A stretch of DNA of 36,932 nt from the NCBI GenBank assembly GCA_016933055.1, contig JAFGBS010000036.1, positions 1-36,932 on the forward strand. The letters run 5' to 3'. The translations under genes and the position numbers were made by a program. Under the pieces are notes generated by a model. The model made no database searches. It saw only the letters and a list, made by a program, of their open reading frames with translations, and was not told where the DNA came from. Positions within the stretch are counted from its first letter, which is position 1. The number at the start of each line of letters is the position of its first letter. Of the stretch, positions 17,055 to 24,785 are shown in pieces. Source of the DNA: Promethearchaeota archaeon (lineage in GTDB: Archaea > Asgardarchaeota > Lokiarchaeia > Sigyniarchaeales > Promethearchaeaceae).

Positions 17055-17261
17055 ATGGATGAGGATAAATCACTGGAAGAACGTGAAAGAGAGCTACGAG
17101 AACGTGAATTGGAGTTAAAAAAGCGAGAACTTAAACTTAGGGAAAAGCAGAATACTGTTTTAGAGAAATCTACGAATATGTCAACGTGCATATGGGTAAT
17201 TGTTGGAATTTCCACGGTGATTTCCATAATATGGATGCTGATTAGCTGGATTCAATGGTGA
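17055..17261 (+). CDS. Tail-anchored coiled-coil miniprotein
   Basis: A 68-residue protein from ATG 17055, with GAGGGA 7 bases before it. Residues about 5-42 are one long charged helix (LEERERELRERELELKKREL), strongly predicted as coiled coil by its heptads of Glu/Arg/Leu. Residues about 48-67 are hydrophobic (CIWVIVGISTVISIIWMLIS) and form one membrane span ending three residues before the C-terminus. This is the plan of a tail-anchored protein. It lies between the HEPN-like group and the MATE gene. No family recognised. Confidence 0.65.
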   Translation: MDEDKSLEERERELRERELELKKRELKLREKQNTVLEKSTNMSTCIWVIVGISTVISIIWMLISWIQW

Positions 17262-17332
17262 TATCCATTAAAATAAAATAGGACAGTTATACTGGACACT
17301 GAAGAATTTGAGTAATCGACATGCGCAGAACA

Positions 17333-17340
17333 ATATAAAT
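17333..17340 (+). promoter_or_regulatory. TATA-like box of the MATE gene
   Basis: ATATAAAT, about 35 bases before the ATG at 17372. It predicts transcription starting near 17362, giving a short leader that still contains the AGGAGA site at 17363-17368. Confidence 0.5.
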
Positions 17341-17371
17341 ACCACATAAGTGGATCTTTAATAGGAGAAAA

Positions 17372-18718
17372 ATGAGTATGTTGAGTCAAAACCTTAAGAA
17401 AACCATCCAAAACATGCATACAATCCCTTGGAAACTATATCTTTCTGTGTTATTGACACATCTTTTACCAACAATTTACGTTACCATTCGCATTTACTTC
17501 CTCGGTGATTTACCCAGCGATTGGGGTGTAAACATTGCTTCGCAACTAGTTTGGATAAGTTTAGTTTTAGAAGTCATACAGGAAGGTCTCATCCTACCAC
17601 TTTTTTACATTATTGGTAAGACTTCTAAAGATCGGAACGAAACAATCAATAAGGTAAAGACTGGTTTACTAATTACGATTGGAATTCATGTTCTCATTCT
17701 CGCAATTGTTGGGATATTCACTCCCGCTTTCGTACGGGCAATGGCTCAAAATCCCGCATTACAAGACGCTACTGTAGTCTATATTCGCTTAGAACTAATT
17801 TCACTACTCATTCAAAGTGTTTTCAAATTTCTCTTTATCTTATTCATAATTTATGACCAAAGAGTAACCATTTATCTGCTTTTACTCGTGCAGATGATTG
17901 GAACGGTGATTTTGGATACATTTTTTGTTAGTTCGTTTTCATTTTCGCTTAATCTAGGAGTTAATGGCATCGCTTATTCAAATATCATTATCTATTCCCT
18001 CTTAGTAGGGATGAGCATTTATCGGGCTATTAGAACTTTTAAGCTAACGAAAAAAGATTGGCGGGTGCATACCAGCTTTACATGGCTGAAGGAATGGGGA
18101 CGTGTCGGAGGGTATTCAGCTATGGATTCCTTCATTCGCAACCTCTTCTATATGGTATTTATTATTCGAATGATGAATATAATAGCCGAACAAGGCACGT
18201 ATTGGGTTGCGAACGGATTTATTTGGAGTTGGTTATTACTACTCGTTTATCCGTTGACCGATATCATTAAGCAAAAAATTGCTACAACCCTTCCCGAAAA
18301 ACTCAAAGGATTTTTAAATCCATATTATCTATTTTCAACGATTATTGTTCTTCTTTGGTTTCTGACGATGCCAGGATGGATGTGGTTCATCACAAAAGTT
18401 CTCAATGCTGCGGAACCACAAACAGTATTTCGATTAGTGCTTTTATTGTTACCAGCCTATATTTCTTTTGTGTATAATACCGTAGCGGATGCCCTTTTCT
18501 ATGCCATTGGCAAAACTGAATCTCTTGCTATTCAAACGATTCTAACTAATATTTCTGTGTACGGAATTGCCTTTATCCTCTTTATTACTGGTAATTTCAT
18601 CCCCACGTTATATTCTATCGCAATTTTGTTTAGTATAGGCATAGTAATTGACGGGATCTTGACTTTCATACTGCTACGTTATTATATTCGCAAATATGAA
18701 ATGAATTCCACGCACTGA
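17372..18718 (+). CDS. MATE-family multidrug/metabolite exporter
   Basis: A 448-residue membrane protein with about 12 hydrophobic spans, the usual size for MATE (MatE/NorM-like) cation-coupled antiporters. Typical features are the early LLTHLLPTIYVTIRIYFLGD loop, LLIQSVFKFLFILFIIYDQR at the end of the fourth to fifth span, GVNGIAYSNIIIY in the sixth, and a second half beginning near RVGGYSAMDSFIRN. Substrates cannot be told from sequence. The start is ATG 17372 or ATG 17378, both near the AGGAGA site. A diverged copy of the last 110 codons lies at 21506-21859. An imperfect CTAAC/GTTAG stem just after the stop may end transcription. Confidence 0.85.
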   Translation: MSMLSQNLKKTIQNMHTIPWKLYLSVLLTHLLPTIYVTIRIYFLGDLPSDWGVNIASQLVWISLVLEVIQEGLILPLFYIIGKTSKDRNETINKVKTGLLITIGIHVLILAIVGIFTPAFVRAMAQNPALQDATVVYIRLELISLLIQSVFKFLFILFIIYDQRVTIYLLLLVQMIGTVILDTFFVSSFSFSLNLGVNGIAYSNIIIYSLLVGMSIYRAIRTFKLTKKDWRVHTSFTWLKEWGRVGGYSAMDSFIRNLFYMVFIIRMMNIIAEQGTYWVANGFIWSWLLLLVYPLTDIIKQKIATTLPEKLKGFLNPYYLFSTIIVLLWFLTMPGWMWFITKVLNAAEPQTVFRLVLLLLPAYISFVYNTVADALFYAIGKTESLAIQTILTNISVYGIAFILFITGNFIPTLYSIAILFSIGIVIDGILTFILLRYYIRKYEMNSTH

Positions 18719-18995
18719 TCCCAAATTTGAGTCTAATATGTAAAACTAACGAAATTTTGTTAGGAATATATAATTCAACATTTGCTATAGGTTTTTGAGT
18801 AGAAACTTAAAGATGAATGTAGGATATTTATATTTACGTATTATTCCACTCCAATCAGTAAAGAGAAATCACGTGAATGATTTTCATCAATTGGTATAAA
18901 TCTCCAAAAATGCCAATATTTCTAATAACAAAAAAGATACAGAATAAGGGAAAAAATAATCGTCGGTTGTATTTCACACTAATATATCAATAAAA

Positions 18996-19829
18996 TTAAG
19001 AGCATGAATCACACAAAGGATTTTCACGTGATACATTACTCTCCTCTCCACATTTCAAACAAAACTTTCCTTTTTCATGTTTATAATAGCAAACTGTACA
19101 AAATGGAGTTTTTACGTTAAAAAAAACGAATTTTCTACAACCTATACAAAATCCACGTTCTTCAATTGGGCGTAGACTTAGTTTACCACATTCTGGACAA
19201 ATTAGAGTTTTATTACTATCTGTATTATGCATTAACTCAAAACCGCACAATTTACAAAGCCATATTCCTGATCGCTGTTCTTTAAAATTTTCAGGTTTAA
19301 CTTTTATTTCTTGACTTGAATTCATTATCGTCCAATCAATTGCAGGTAACAATTTTTCGTCGTATTCATCTGCAGTTTCGTGAATTGGTGTTGTATCTCC
19401 TGACCTCCTCATGGTTTCGACGTTTTCTATAACCTTGTCATATAAATTCTTATCCTTTATCGAAGTTTCTGGTTCTATTAAGAATCCCATTTCCCAATTT
19501 TTTTTCCAGGAAGATTTAAGAAGGTTTAGAGATGAAACAACCATTTTATTCTCATTATAATAACATTTCGAATGTAAATTAGCAACACAATAAAGATTAA
19601 CATATTTCAACTCTTCCGCTACACGCTTTGCTTCTTGGATAGTCGCTTTTTTCTTACGATAATATATTTCGACTAAAATACCTCTCTCCTTAGATGCATA
19701 TTTAAGATGAGAGTAGATTTTTTCCGGAAAGTCCAGAAAAGGACTGATTATAATTATGAACTTCCTCGCATCAATTATAACTTTAACAATCTCACCGCAT
19801 GCTGCTTCCATAGGTAGAAATTCGACCAT
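18996..19829 (-). CDS. PLD-family nuclease-like protein with zinc ribbons
   Basis: A 277-residue protein. Residues about 10-150 are a phospholipase D-like domain: FIIIISPFLDFPEKIYSHLK and the single H-x-K motif LHSKCYYNENKMVVSSLNL, with the Ser and Asn that complete the active site. A single-motif protein of this type acts as a dimer, as in the bacterial endonuclease Nuc or BfiI. Residues about 190-277 hold six CxxC pairs (CKLCGF, CPECGK, CIGCRK, CTVCYY, CLKCGE, CDSCS), which form three zinc ribbons. These could bind nucleic acid or protein. A TATA-like stretch lies about 55 bases upstream. Whether the target is DNA, RNA or lipid is unknown. Confidence 0.75.
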   Translation of the reverse strand: MVEFLPMEAACGEIVKVIIDARKFIIIISPFLDFPEKIYSHLKYASKERGILVEIYYRKKKATIQEAKRVAEELKYVNLYCVANLHSKCYYNENKMVVSSLNLLKSSWKKNWEMGFLIEPETSIKDKNLYDKVIENVETMRRSGDTTPIHETADEYDEKLLPAIDWTIMNSSQEIKVKPENFKEQRSGIWLCKLCGFELMHNTDSNKTLICPECGKLSLRPIEERGFCIGCRKFVFFNVKTPFCTVCYYKHEKGKFCLKCGEESNVSRENPLCDSCS

Positions 19830-19880
19830 AATTTTTAGCCTTTGTTTGTGAAATTTAATAATGATCCACTGGTGTGCAAA

Positions 19881-19894
19881 ATATATATTTAAAT
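19881..19894 (-). promoter_or_regulatory. TATA-like stretch upstream of the PLD gene
   Basis: On the minus strand ATTTAAATATATAT, about 55-65 bases before the ATG at 19829. A/T content makes chance matches common here. Confidence 0.3.
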
Positions 19895-20050
19895 TCTGTT
19901 AAACAACATTATCGGAAGATTTTGTGCAAATTAGATGATTAATTACATATACTAAATATGCAAATTTCATCAGAATAATAACGTTAGATAAGCAACAATA
20001 GAGGTATCTTCAAACGATAAAAACTTATTATTATCAACAATTAAATTCGG

Positions 20051-20102
20051 TAGTGTAGAGAAATAATACTGATTTGGTTTCTTATTTCATTGGGCTACAC
20101 TA
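20051..20102. terminator. Strong hairpin downstream of the 20147-20434 gene
   Basis: TAGTGTAG (20051-20058) pairs perfectly with CTACACTA (20095-20102). Inside, GAAATAA (20060-20066) pairs with TTATTTC (20082-20088). It lies 45 bases past the minus-strand stop at 20147 and is followed on that strand by A/T-rich sequence. It could end that transcript or protect its 3' end. Confidence 0.45.
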
Positions 20103-20146
20103 TTATTGTATTTATCTTCATTTATGCAGTAAAAAAGGAATTTAAT

Positions 20147-20434
20147 CTAAAAATATTCCAATAATTCATCAAAACACGCCATAACTTCCTTACGCGATTT
20201 AAAATTTATTTTTTGCACCTGACTAACTTCCTTTTTGTATAGAACATCAACATCTACATCAATCCACCGAAAATAATCTTCTTCGTCCAGCTCGAAATAT
20301 GACTTTAATTTGCATTTTGCCAGACGGACTTTCGTGGTGTTATTATCATCCACAATTTCCATGATAGCATACCCCCATAAACCACCAATTGATAGGAACT
20401 TCATACTCTTATACTCTGTTGTATAACTCATCAT
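20147..20434 (-). CDS. Small acidic protein, function unknown
   Basis: A 95-residue protein beginning MMSYTTEYKSMKFLSIGG. It contains WGYAIMEIVDDNNTTKVRLA and YFELDEEDYFRWIDVDVDVL, alternating strand-like and acidic segments, and ends in a helix (RKEVMACFDELLEYF). AGAGGATT sits just before the first of two consecutive ATGs. It looks like a compact beta-rich domain. No family recognised and no clear partner gene. Confidence 0.55.
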   Translation of the reverse strand: MMSYTTEYKSMKFLSIGGLWGYAIMEIVDDNNTTKVRLAKCKLKSYFELDEEDYFRWIDVDVDVLYKKEVSQVQKINFKSRKEVMACFDELLEYF

Positions 20435-20698
20435 TCAATCCTCTTTTTTATTTTAAATTGTTTGTTTTTACTAGTAGTTAAAAATTAAGAAATGATAATC
20501 CCCAGTAATCATTTCAGAATACCATAAATTGAGGAAAATCCCTATAAAAGTGTTCTGTTGAATATGATTTTTCATCACATTGGTCTGTCGACAGATTTTA
20601 GCATTCCAAAAAGGAGACATATACAAAAATTTGATATGGAGTAAGCTACAAAGCGAAATTTGAAGAGTAATTTTTATAATAAATCCAGAAACTAAAAG

Positions 20699-20842
20699 AT
20701 GGGACTGTCCCTGATGACATTTTTGAAGAAATTACTACATAATCAGGATGAAAAAGTAGCTAATACAGCACAAGAAATCGGGCAAAATGCGAAATTTCCA
20801 CGAAAAAATTTACACTTACATAAAATTTTTGACGCAGAATGA
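20699..20842 (+). CDS. Possible 47-residue ORF with its own TATA box
   Basis: The frame MGLSLMTFLKKLLHNQDEKV continues with ANTAQEIGQNAKF. The first part resembles one HEAT-like helix pair (L-x-x-L-L...D-x-x-V-x-x-x-A). TTTTTATAATAAAT at about 20671-20684 lies 15-28 bases before the ATG with no Shine-Dalgarno, as for leaderless genes. It may equally be the relic of a longer helical-repeat protein. The rest of 20435-20998 shows nothing I can name. Confidence 0.35.
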   Translation: MGLSLMTFLKKLLHNQDEKVANTAQEIGQNAKFPRKNLHLHKIFDAE

Positions 20843-20950
20843 TAGAATACGGCTACTGCACTTTTTTCTCATTTTCGGTCTTTTTTTTATGTGGGAATCG
20901 GGTTAAGTCAGTTTATCCTTTCTCATGGATGGTTTACTCGATTATGACCA

Positions 20951-20961
20951 GTAAATATAAA
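20951..20961 (+). promoter_or_regulatory. TATA-like box of the 20999 gene
   Basis: GTAAATATAAA, about 40 bases before ATG 20999. A GTGAGGGA site at about 20985-20992 lies in the predicted leader. Confidence 0.4.
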
Positions 20962-20998
20962 TCCTCATGGATGTAAATGATATAGTGAGGGATTAAAA

Positions 20999-21370
20999 AT
21001 GGAAACAAACGGGAAAGAAAGGGCAAGAAAAATCACTATAATTCGCGCATTCCTCATACTAGTTGGAATTTTTTTGGGAGGAATTGGTATGGGTTTTCTT
21101 TTTGAAGTAGGCATATTCCTTATCCCAATCGGTCTTTTATTGATGATAATCGGTAGTTTCATGAAACCACCAGATTTTTGTCCACATTGTTATAAGATAA
21201 TCGAAAAATATGAGTATCGGATAGATCCTGAAGATGAGAATAAGAGGATCCTCTCATGCCCATTTTGTAAAGAATATATAAAATGTGAAAGAATTGTTAC
21301 CGAGGATGAGGCGTCTAGAGGACCATGTGGATTACCATGGTGGTGTTGGTGTATAATTTGTTGCGGGTAA
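20999..21370 (+). CDS. Two-span membrane protein with zinc ribbon
   Basis: A 123-residue protein. The N-terminus is basic (KERARKITIIRA), followed by two hydrophobic spans at about 15-35 and 38-57 (AFLILVGIFLGGIGMGFLF; GIFLIPIGLLLMIIGSFM). Residues about 62-98 hold CPHCYK and CPFCKE, a zinc ribbon facing the cytoplasm if the inside-positive rule holds. The end is Cys- and Trp-rich (PWWCWCIICCG), an odd tail that could bind metal or be lipidated. GTGAGGGA precedes the ATG at good distance. No family recognised. Confidence 0.65.
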   Translation: METNGKERARKITIIRAFLILVGIFLGGIGMGFLFEVGIFLIPIGLLLMIIGSFMKPPDFCPHCYKIIEKYEYRIDPEDENKRILSCPFCKEYIKCERIVTEDEASRGPCGLPWWCWCIICCG

Positions 21371-21505
21371 TGGTATTAGGGATCCTTTAAACCCAATAAT
21401 CCATCGAATCAAAAATTTTAGTCACATAAACCATTTCGATAAAGTGGGCAATAAATAAGACAGATATCCTAAGAAGAATTTGGATTTTTTAATACACATA
21501 GTCTA

Positions 21506-21859
21506 ATGATGCTAGGATGAATGTGATTCTTCACAAATGTTCTGAATGCTGCGGAACCAAAGGTAGTATTTCAATTAGTGCTTCTGTTATTACCAGCTTA
21601 TATTTCCTTTGTGTATAATACCGTAGCGGATGCCTTGTTCTATGCTATAGGCAAAACCGAATCTCTTGCAATTCAGACAATTGTAACTAATATTTCAGTC
21701 TATGGAACAGCCTTTGTTCTCTTCATCACGGGTAATTTCATCCCTACGGTATATTCCATCGCAATACTGTTTAGTATCGGCATAATTATCGATAGGACTT
21801 GACTTTTCTATTATTACGCCATTTTGTTCATAAACATAAACTTAATTCCAAGATCTTAG
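21506..21859 (+). pseudogene. 3' fragment of a second MATE gene
   Basis: This stretch aligns with the last 350 bases of the MATE gene at 17372-18718, starting near GATGC-AGGATG and ending near AATTCCA. It still reads LLPAYISFVYNTVADALFYA and IGKTESLAIQTI. Most differences from the intact gene are at third codon positions. One base is lost at about 21798 (GATAGGACTTGA versus GACGGGATCTTGA), giving a premature stop. No upstream part of the gene is present, so it cannot make a transporter. Confidence 0.8.
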
Positions 21860-21957
21860 ATTCCAGATAGCTAGGTTCACTGCAATTCAGAAAAAATAAT
21901 ATGTGATACATGGTGATTAAATAAATTTATAACTCTCAATTTTGAATATTTCTTCAA

Positions 21958-22392
21958 GTGGTGGGTGTGGGTAACGAAAATCCTTTTGAGGATTTGCCGG
22001 ATGCTCTTGTGCATGATATGCTTGAAAGATCCGACAAAATTAGTAATACTCTAACGAAATCATTTAGCTCAATAATGGAAAAAAAGGATGAAATTCGAAA
22101 TTTGTTTAAAGGGATGAATTTACTTCATAATTTTAGTGAACTTAAGGAACGGGTAGACTATCCATTTTATCCATTATCTTGCGGAGTGGATGGTGCTAAT
22201 GCTATTGATAAATTAGTTTCATCAGACATTTTTGCAGTTGCGGCAGTAACAGTTCATGGATTTGATCCAAAGGAACGAATTATTGAAAATTTGGAGAAAT
22301 CTCAGCATAAATTTGAGATTGAACCAATAAAGCATGAACCAATACAGAATTATTTTGCAAAGCAATCAGGTTCTGTATGGAACTTGTACTAG
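21958..22392 (+). pseudogene. Truncated NurA-like nuclease (N-terminal part)
   Basis: 144 residues from a GTG start. The segment YPLSCGVDGANAIDKLVSSD followed by IFAVAAVTVHGF matches the first conserved block of NurA nucleases, in which the Asp of V-D-G binds metal and the next strand reads A-A-V-A-V-x-G. NurA works with the HerA translocase in DNA end resection and in some HerA-linked defence systems. A full NurA domain is usually 300-400 residues and has further acidic residues that are absent here. The frame ends just before an inverted repeat, so this is a truncated gene. No HerA gene is in the window. Confidence 0.6.
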
Positions 22393-22403
22393 GAAACAAA
22401 TCA

Positions 22404-22465
22404 AAAGAGCATGCTGTTTCTCTAACCATTTCTATCATACCCATTCTTTTAGTTCCATGCTCTTT
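22404..22465. repeat. Inverted repeat after the NurA fragment
   Basis: AAAGAGCATG (22404-22413) and CATGCTCTTT (22456-22465) are perfect 10-base arms around 42 bases. It begins 12 bases after the NurA stop. It could be a terminator or the trace of an insertion or recombination that cut the gene. Confidence 0.5.
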
Positions 22466-22503
22466 GGTGTGATATAAGTTCGATTAATTAATGATGTTAA
22501 GAT

Positions 22504-23214
22504 TTGAATCGATATGTCAATCTTTTCTTTGGAAATTCCCCTGGAGCAAGAATATGTAGCCAATCATTAACTCTTTGCCTATATTCTAATACAATATCTA
22601 TTAATATTTTTGCTTCATTAGGAATAAAGGCATCAGGTCGGACGAAAAAACTTCCAAATTCCTATCGAAATTCCAAAAGAGTAGGCGAATTCGCACAATT
22701 TATCATGCCCAAAAAATTGAAAGAATTATCAAAATCACAAGATGAATTTAGATTTCCCGAAAAATATATCGGAATGCATGGAAGTATCAATTATGTAATT
22801 GCAAAATCAAAAATTGAGGAATATGATGAAATCTTAAAGATAATTCAAGAAGAATTGAAGAATTCGACTAAAGGAAAATCATTTTTAGTTTTATTCCAAA
22901 GAAATCCATGGAACGACCGAAATAATAAGTTCTTTTCACAAGCTATGAAATACGATTTATTTGAAAATTTCCTGGATACTTGTACTTCCAGTGGATATGG
23001 GATTGTTGTGACTAGTTTGAGGAAAGCTAAAGGTTTAGAAGCTGACATCGTGTTCATTCCTGACCTGGAACAATATTATTATCAAGATCGACAACTCCTA
23101 TATGTAGGAATGACTCGGACGAAAAATAAGTTGATATTATCATCGACTGAACCGAGCCAACCTAAGTCACTGGTGGAAGAAATCCAAAAATATCCCGATT
23201 GGCAAGAAGAATAG
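22504..23214 (+). pseudogene. C-terminal fragment of a UvrD/Rep-like helicase
   Basis: Homology starts near 22590 with FASLGIKASGRTKKLPNSYR (helicase motif IV region, Asn-Tyr-Arg type). It continues with VVTSLRKAKGLEADIVFIPD (motif V, K-G-L-E-A) and QLLYVGMTRTKNKLILSST (motif VI, T-R-x-K). The Walker A, DEAD-like motif II and motif III are missing, so it has no ATP-binding half and cannot be an active helicase. The TTG at 22504 and the first 30 residues are probably not original coding sequence. It runs in line with the NurA fragment, and the two may come from one lost operon. Confidence 0.75.
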
Positions 23215-23327
23215 GTAGGAAAATAAAATCATGAGTGATAATTTTTCCTCGTATGACTAAACTATACCTATCACAATAACTAATGTTTCTATAAGACAAA
23301 TAAAAAACCAGCATAAGTAATCCGGAA

Positions 23328-23339
23328 CGTATATATTTC
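23328..23339 (+). promoter_or_regulatory. TATA-like promoter of the AspBHI-type gene
   Basis: ACGTATATATTT, with its centre about 24 bases before ATG 23357. No Shine-Dalgarno lies between, which fits a leaderless transcript. Confidence 0.5.
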
Positions 23340-23356
23340 TGGAATACGAGAATGCA

Positions 23357-24589
23357 ATGTGTGTGAATGTGGAGTTACAAAATCAAATTAGAATAAAATT
23401 TGAAGATCTTCCAAGAGCAGAATTAGTCTACGATGCAATTTATGAGGGAGGCAGCACCGGAAATATTTCAGACGACGTTCTAAGTAATTTGTTTGAGGGT
23501 ATCGGTAATTCGGGAGGTTTTCGCATATGCAAAAAAGTCGCTGACCCAGATGAAATTGCATATGTTATTCTCTATACAACAGGTTCTGAAATTGAATGGC
23601 CCGATATTTTCGACATATATCTCGGCACATTTCGTTATTGGGGCGACAATCGCACACCTGGAAAGGATATTCATGATACGCCCAAAGGTGGAAATAAACT
23701 CTTATTGGAAGTATTCGAAAAAATTGATAAGAGTGCTGAGGAGAGAAAATCAATTCCACCGTTTTTAGTCTTTCAAAAGATAGGAATGAAAAGAAATGTC
23801 AAATTCCTAGGATTGGCATGTCCTGGAAGAGAAAACTCGTCGTTAGTCGAGGATCTTCAAGCGGTATGGAAACATACTAATAATCAGAGATTTCAGAATT
23901 ATCGTGCTTATTTTACAATTCTAAATATTGGTCCTGATAAAATTCGCAGAGACTGGCTCCAAGCACTGAGAAACGGAACAGATCCCGTACTATATCTAGC
24001 ACCTAAAGCATGGAAAAATTTTGTGTTAAATGGACGAAAGGGAATTCATCCTCTAAAATCAGAACGTTTAACAAAATATCGAAATAAAGAAGAACAGCTT
24101 CCAAATAAACGAGAAAAATTACCCTTAGTAAATGCGATATATAATTATTTTAAAGAGGATCCTTATGCTTTCGAACCTTGTGGCGCAGAACTTGCACAAA
24201 TGATGGATGAAAACATAATTGATGTAGACATTACTCGAACTCATCGTGACGGTGGAAGAGATGCTCTAGCAAAATACAAGATTGGCATTAAGGATAATAA
24301 CTTACTGGTGGAATGCGCTATGGAAATGAAGTGCTATTCTCTCGAAAATTCTTGCGGAGTCAAAGAAACTTCAAGATTAATATCTCGTATTCGACATCGA
24401 CAGTTTGGGATTTTGGTTACAACTAGTTACATTGCAGGTCAAGCCTACAAGGAAATTGTGGAAGATGAACACCCCATATTGATTATATCCGCAGGAGATA
24501 TAGCGGAGATACTTATTAAACATGGATATAACAGCGTAGAGAAAGTAAAAGAATGGTTGAAAAAATTCCCACAAATAAGAAATGCATAA
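23357..24589 (+). CDS. AspBHI-type modification-dependent restriction endonuclease
   Basis: A 410-residue protein. Residues about 20-210 match the SRA-like N-terminal domain of AspBHI/MspJI-type enzymes: GNISDDVLSNLFEGIGNSGG, then WPDIFDIYLGTFRYWGDNRT and HDTPKGGNKLL. That domain recognises 5-methylcytosine-type bases. Residues about 270-385 are an Mrr-like PD-(D/E)xK nuclease: TRTHRDGGRDALAKYKIG (metal-binding Asp about 298-301), LLVECAMEMKCYS (E323-x-K325), then ILVTTSYIAGQAYKEI. All key residues seem present. These enzymes cut DNA at a fixed distance from modified cytosine, so this should defend against modified foreign DNA. It is next to a helicase on the other strand. Confidence 0.9.
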   Translation: MCVNVELQNQIRIKFEDLPRAELVYDAIYEGGSTGNISDDVLSNLFEGIGNSGGFRICKKVADPDEIAYVILYTTGSEIEWPDIFDIYLGTFRYWGDNRTPGKDIHDTPKGGNKLLLEVFEKIDKSAEERKSIPPFLVFQKIGMKRNVKFLGLACPGRENSSLVEDLQAVWKHTNNQRFQNYRAYFTILNIGPDKIRRDWLQALRNGTDPVLYLAPKAWKNFVLNGRKGIHPLKSERLTKYRNKEEQLPNKREKLPLVNAIYNYFKEDPYAFEPCGAELAQMMDENIIDVDITRTHRDGGRDALAKYKIGIKDNNLLVECAMEMKCYSLENSCGVKETSRLISRIRHRQFGILVTTSYIAGQAYKEIVEDEHPILIISAGDIAEILIKHGYNSVEKVKEWLKKFPQIRNA

Positions 24590-24648
24590 TTATGAAAAGA
24601 TACCCATTTTACTCCTAATACACTCATTAAAAGAACGAGAAAATCAAA

Positions 24649-24747
24649 ATGAATGATATTTATTCCTTTAAAGATATTTACGATAAAATTGAGAAAGAAA
24701 ATAAGAAATTCTTCAAGAATCAATACAACAAAGTAGAAAAAAAATAG
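24649..24747 (+). CDS. Possible 32-residue lysine-rich ORF
   Basis: The frame MNDIYSFKDIYDKIEKENKK continues to FFKNQYNKVEKK. It is helical, basic and asparagine/lysine-rich. It follows the restriction enzyme by 59 bases and has no convincing ribosome site (an AGAACGAGAAAATC stretch only). It may be noise in A/T-rich DNA. Confidence 0.2.
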   Translation: MNDIYSFKDIYDKIEKENKKFFKNQYNKVEKK

Positions 24748-24785
24748 CATTTAGCTATTGAAAATTTTAGAGAAGATAAATTTTT

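Noticed and set aside
24445..24750. 101-codon minus-strand frame between the restriction enzyme and the helicase
   Set aside because: Mostly antisense to the restriction enzyme; the Phe/Leu-rich content reflects A-rich DNA, not a membrane protein.
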